Origin: Choristocarpus tenellus KU-1152
Lineage: Eukaryota > Phaeophyceae
Assembly (NCBI GenBank): GCA_964200185.2
Contig: CAXNAD020000297.1
Location: 1 to 22,219 of the forward strand
Direction of reading: 5' to 3'
DNA length: 22,219 bases
A program made the translations under genes and the position numbers. Each line of letters opens with the position of its first letter. Positions within the stretch are counted from its first letter, which is position 1. Shown one piece after another: positions 19,016-22,219 of this stretch. Below the pieces are notes generated by a model, which saw nothing but the letters and a program-made list of their open reading frames with translations, did no database searches and had not been told where the DNA came from.

Positions 19016-19289
19016 TTACCCTCCCATAAACTCATCATCCTTATCACCCGAGCTTTCATTGCCTAACTGATACAAGGATTCCTCGAGCAGCTGGTCTTTC
19101 ATGTCCTCTAGTATCACATTGGCCACTTCATCATTGTCTTCCACACCGATCCACGCTCTTGCTGCGTTGATTGGACCCTGAGACGGTTTTCTACCGGGTT
19201 TAAGGTCAGAGCTCTAAGAGCATCGGAGAGATCCTCATTAATATATAGGGACACCTTGTGTGACTTACCTCTACGAGCAAAATGGCCAC
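19016..19289 (-). CDS. Terminal exon(s) of an unrecognised minus-strand gene
   Basis: A 64-codon stretch at 19020-19213 follows an acceptor (GCTCTTAG|AGC) and reads KPGRKPSQGPINAARAWIGV, then an acidic run with EDNDEVANVILEDMKDQLLE, ending GDKDDEFMGG. It stops at a TAA (19016-19018), or may splice at GG|GTAAGC inside that stop. Upstream, a possible 21-nt microexon (19269-19289, VAILLVE) lies between CACAG and GAG|GTAAGT, and joins in phase 0 across a 55-bp intron. Codon pattern and acidic/amphipathic character support real coding. I do not recognise the family, and earlier exons were not found. Confidence 0.5.
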
Positions 19290-19582
19290 CTGTGATACTG
19301 AGACAGGCAATAATCAAATTATACCTGGCACCTTAGGGAAGCTGTACTTTAGAGAGAGTAAATGTATACTCCGATTAGGCTAGATGCAGACAGGTTTCCC
19401 CCAAGTAAGTTAAGGATATATGTTTTGGACCTAGTAGGAGTATAGTATTTTTTTACTCATCCTTTTTTTCTTGCCACAGAAAGATCTGAGGTTATTGATG
19501 ATATCTATTGTCTTCACCAGTGACAATCGCCTGTGGTAAGCGTAAAACATGTATTGCTAGTTCAAGCTGGGGGGCATGTTCA

Positions 19583-19800
19583 GGCGAATAGCGCGACCAT
19601 TTCTTCTCATGTTCTAACAAACGCGAGCATTTGTTACAGGCGAATAGTACGAGCATTTCTTCTCATGTTTTAGCAAACGCGAGCATTTGTTACAGGCGAA
19701 TACTACGAGCATTTCTTCTCATGTTTTAGCAAACGCGAGCATTTGTTACGGGCGAATAGTGCGAACATTGCTTCTCGCATTCTAACAAGCGCAAGCAGTA
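19583..19800. repeat. 56-bp minisatellite, about 3.9 copies
   Basis: Units start with GGCGAATA at 19583, 19639, 19695 and 19751, an exact 56-bp period. The middle units are nearly identical; the first and last are more diverged. Each unit has two similar halves sharing GCGAnnnn..CGAGCATTT.TT, which points to an ancestral repeat of about 28 bp. Confidence 0.9.
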
Positions 19801-20630
19801 TATAAGATTAATAGCACATAGGTAGCCCTACATAATAAATGCTGATCCCCTAGAAGATACAGAGTAAGATTCGTAATGCATACGTAACATTACAGAAGAA
19901 ACGTAAAAGTTCCAAAAAAGTTGCAGAAAAAAGGTTTATGATTGGAGTACGTATACAGCAGTTGCATAGAAGACCAAACAAATCGGGTGGATGATGAAAA
20001 TATTAAAAAGGCTTTTGGTCAAAACCATCACCCCTCTTAAAACAGTCTTTATCTTGAACGAAACATTGAGTAGAGCTTTGAGACATGCACTGAGTCGAGT
20101 ATCAAGAGAAGGCTGTCTGACACCCAAGAAACTATTATCAAAGGCAATGCCTCCCATAGCATTGTTTTAAGGTCGTTGGATTTGAGTTACACATCCTGTG
20201 GAGATGAGTTCTGGAGCGTGCTGTAACATGGAGGTCCTACCGCCTCTCTTCAAACTGGAGAGAATACCCAGTATTCACCTCAGCGCCTAGAATTAGTGGT
20301 AGCTTCCTATACTCGCCTGGATATATATTTTTTTCTACTTGGGTTTGTCGTCTTCATTCATTCGTCATCTACGGGATTTTCTTCTCCTCGGCCTCGTCGT
20401 CTCCATGGGTGTGATGGCATCTGTGGCTCCAAGGGAACCATCATCCTTCTATGATCAAAAAAAGAGTGGCCTCTGATCGCCACATCGTCCGCCTATAGTC
20501 ATAAAACGAGTGGTCTCTGACCACCATGGTCGAGACGTTGCCTAGGTAGTTAATTATTCTTCATTCACCTACTCACATCCCTGTCCTCTTTTTCGTGCCA
20601 CCTTACCCTTTATCTCCCAGGTTCACAGAC
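19801..20630. other. No confident gene; possible leader of the Gag-like ORF
   Basis: A minus-strand ORF (19936-20157) includes a hydrophobic stretch but no recognised domain. At 20323-20335 a TATATATTTTTTT run precedes a C/T-rich stretch, promoter-like in the plus direction. Bases about 20458-20538 contain two loose copies of 'aaaa.gagtggcctctgatcgccac' (period about 53). No LTR ends or tRNA primer site could be identified. Confidence 0.3.
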
Positions 20631-21092
20631 ATGACTGGCTCACAGCGTTCACAGAGAGTTGAGTTCGCCTCCGACCCACAGATTCGCCGGGTAATCGATG
20701 ATTCGAAGAGATTCCAGCCCCGAACCACACCTCAAAAAAATCCTAGCCACAGCCATGCCCACACTACTGAATGCCGAGGCAGCCGCAAAGAACATGTTCA
20801 CTTTCAGCCTTCCACTCGTGATGGATCTCACCCCAGGTCAAGATCCCAAGACACACACTCTCATTGAGACGGACGGAGGACCAGAGAAGAACACAGAGGC
20901 CGTACCCATTCACCTAGACATCACCGTCGGACCAGAGGTTATTCTCCATGCAAGTCTGTATCACCCAGGTCATTTTGGAGGAATAGCCTGAGTACAGTAC
21001 GTCGATCCTGTGAGGTTGAAGCGCAGTTGCATAAAGCAATTCATGAGTTGCATACACGCGCTAAGTCAAATGAGTCACAATCCGGTAGGTAG
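20631..21092 (+). pseudogene. Arg/Ser/His-rich Gag-like ORF with one stop
   Basis: The frame starts at ATG 20631 (MTGSQRSQRVEFASDPQIRR), runs to a TGA at 20865-20867, and stays open to TAG at 21090-21092 (154 codons in all). The first part is Arg/Ser/His-rich. The second contains CEVEAQLHKAIHELHTRAKS, likely helical. Position just before a copia RT piece on the same strand suggests a retroelement N-terminal protein, but no zinc knuckle or Gag motif is visible. A second open frame overlaps it (20698-20991). Confidence 0.35.
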
Positions 21093-21126
21093 CAGTGGGA
21101 CAGAACCTCTCGGAACCTTGACATGA

Positions 21127-21177
21127 GACATTGAAAGGTTCAAGACCAGGCTGGTGGCACGGGGTTTTTCCCAGCAA
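21127..21177 (+). pseudogene. Copia reverse transcriptase N-terminal fragment
   Basis: The 17 codons DIERFKTRLVARGFSQQ match the first conserved block of Ty1/copia reverse transcriptase ('G.IERYKARLVAKGF.Q'). The RT sequence stops at the junction with antisense integrase at about 21178. A TGA lies directly before the Asp codon. Confidence 0.65.
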
Positions 21178-22219
21178 TCTCCCAAGCTCGCCAGTACCAT
21201 CTCCACTGATGCATTGGACTTGTATACCTTCCCTGGCCATCTGTTCGATATAGGCAGCGGTTGCATCCGTCGCGGCGTTTTTTTTTTTCAATCCATAAAC
21301 CCTCTTGTCTCGACTGGTCTCATCAACAAACACCTGAAAATATTTATGACCAGTGATGTCGGGTTGAAAAGGTCCCATCAAATCAATGTGCATTACCTCA
21401 CCAGGCTGCTTGGGGGCCCTGCCACCCTGTTATAAGCTTAAAGCCTCGGATTTGCATTCCTTGCAGGTCTCACACGGCAGTTCCGACTCCGTAGTAGCGT
21501 CGGTTATCTCCAAAAGTCCACGTTTCTCGAGATGCTTGAATTGCTGATGGGTTGATGTGCCCCAATATCTTGTTCCAGAATGTCAGCCTCTGCTTTTGGT
21601 TGGCTCGTGCAACGCTGGCTCTTGATTCTTGTTCTGTGGTGATTATGGTTCCAGTTTGAGAACCCCGACTCTTGTAGGTATGTCTTGGGCGAATTCTTAG
21701 AGGTTCTCAGCTAACTTTCTTTTGTTTCTGAATCCATTAATTCTCCTCAATTGTGTCGTATACTTCCAGTACTCAATATAGAGAATGGTAGACCTGCCAC
21801 CCATAGAACATCCTTCAGAACAACTCTTGATGGTTTGCCGTTCTAGTCTGTCACTATTAGAATCATATCCCCGGTTTCCTTCGCTTCCAATTTCACATTG
21901 TTAACAAAGGTACATATCCGTTTGGTGGCCCGAGTGCTTACGAGATCTTCACGATCGGGTGTAAGATGTGCGTTTGCTCCATAGTCACACAATATCTCGA
22001 CTTGTCTTCCACCAGAGGAGTTGAGCACCACATTTTTGTTAGCATCCTCGTCTGCTGTCAACTTGAAAGTGGAGAAGGAGCGCGCTTGGTTTCCGTCGAC
22101 TCTGTTGCTACTCCCACCAGGTGGAGGTGGCGGAAATTTTCTCGCAAGTACCGTCCCAGGTGGACGTATTGGGCTCAAAGTATCTAGGGGGGGGTGGCGG
22201 CTGTCCATTTGGGGTCAAT
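21178..22219 (-). pseudogene. Copia protease and integrase relic, cut off in the integrase core
   Basis: From right to left, in coding order. A protease-like segment has the site region CDYGANAHLTPDRE (about 21950-21990; Asp-Tyr-Gly in place of Asp-Ser/Thr-Gly). After a TAG (21843-21845) comes a pre-integrase segment with LKDVLWVAGLPF. A TGA follows at 21747-21749. The HHCC region has its first His changed to Asn (WNKILGHIN) but keeps CETCKEC. A frame change lies near 21541 and a TAA at 21430-21432. The integrase core has HIDLMGPF (first Asp) and SGDGTGELG (second Asp). The sequence is then cut at about 21178, so the final Glu of the DDE triad is absent. The element is dead. Its Gag would lie right of the window. 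Confidence 0.85.

Noticed and set aside
19583-19800. Regularly spaced repeats reminiscent of a CRISPR array
   Set aside because: The whole 56-bp period is conserved, with no unique spacers, and the context is eukaryotic. It is a minisatellite.
21154-21435. Plus-strand 93-aa ORF
   Set aside because: Its first eight codons belong to the RT fragment; the rest is antisense to the integrase relic.
1-22219. tRNA or rRNA genes
   Set aside because: I looked for internal promoter boxes and paired acceptor stems and for conserved rRNA cores, and saw none. This was by eye; a tRNAscan-type search would be decisive.

Overview
The window is nuclear DNA from a eukaryote. It has spliceosomal introns with GT..AG borders, long AT-rich intergenic stretches, decayed Ty1/copia retrotransposons at both ends, and small genes on both strands. 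It is not bacterial or organellar. The lineage cannot be fixed from sequence alone. The S-adenosylmethionine decarboxylase (AdoMetDC) mixes plant-like and protist/animal-like stretches, and a 13-bp TTTAGGGTTAGGG patch occurs. An alga or other protist fits, but this is an inference.

Layout. Bases 1-2346 are the 3' half of a degenerate copia element (plus strand): a Gag zinc-knuckle fragment, about 0.9 kb of unrecognised interior, a broken RNase H and a 3' LTR. A second LTR copy lies 50 bp further on in inverted orientation (2397-2707). From about 2894 to 3800 the minus strand carries a heavily frameshifted coding relic of unknown family. From 3800 to 9578 there are no convincing genes, only tandem repeats, inverted repeats and faint transposase-like relics.

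The gene island spans 9630-17153 and holds three genes whose exon phases all close. (1) AdoMetDC, minus strand, 9 exons, 446 aa, polyamine synthesis, with two overlapping upstream ORFs in front of it. (2) HYPK, plus strand, 2 exons, 95 aa, a partner of the NatA N-terminal acetyltransferase. AdoMetDC and HYPK are divergent, with start codons 887 bp apart. (3) A Vma22/CCDC115 V-ATPase assembly factor, minus strand, 4 exons, 205 aa. HYPK and CCDC115 converge, and their stop codons are only 21 bp apart. These are housekeeping genes in different pathways and nothing suggests they act together.

Bases 17160-20630 hold hairpin-forming repeats, one or two exons of an unrecognised minus-strand gene (19016-19289) and a 56-bp minisatellite. 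Bases 20631-22219 are a rearranged copia graveyard. A plus-strand Gag-like ORF and a short reverse transcriptase piece meet, head-on, a minus-strand integrase/protease relic at about 21178.

No previously undescribed multi-gene system is evident. The most useful leads are the AdoMetDC leader and its acidic N-terminal extension, the duplicated stop-codon region of AdoMetDC, the convergent HYPK/CCDC115 pair, and the unidentified relic at 2894-3800.
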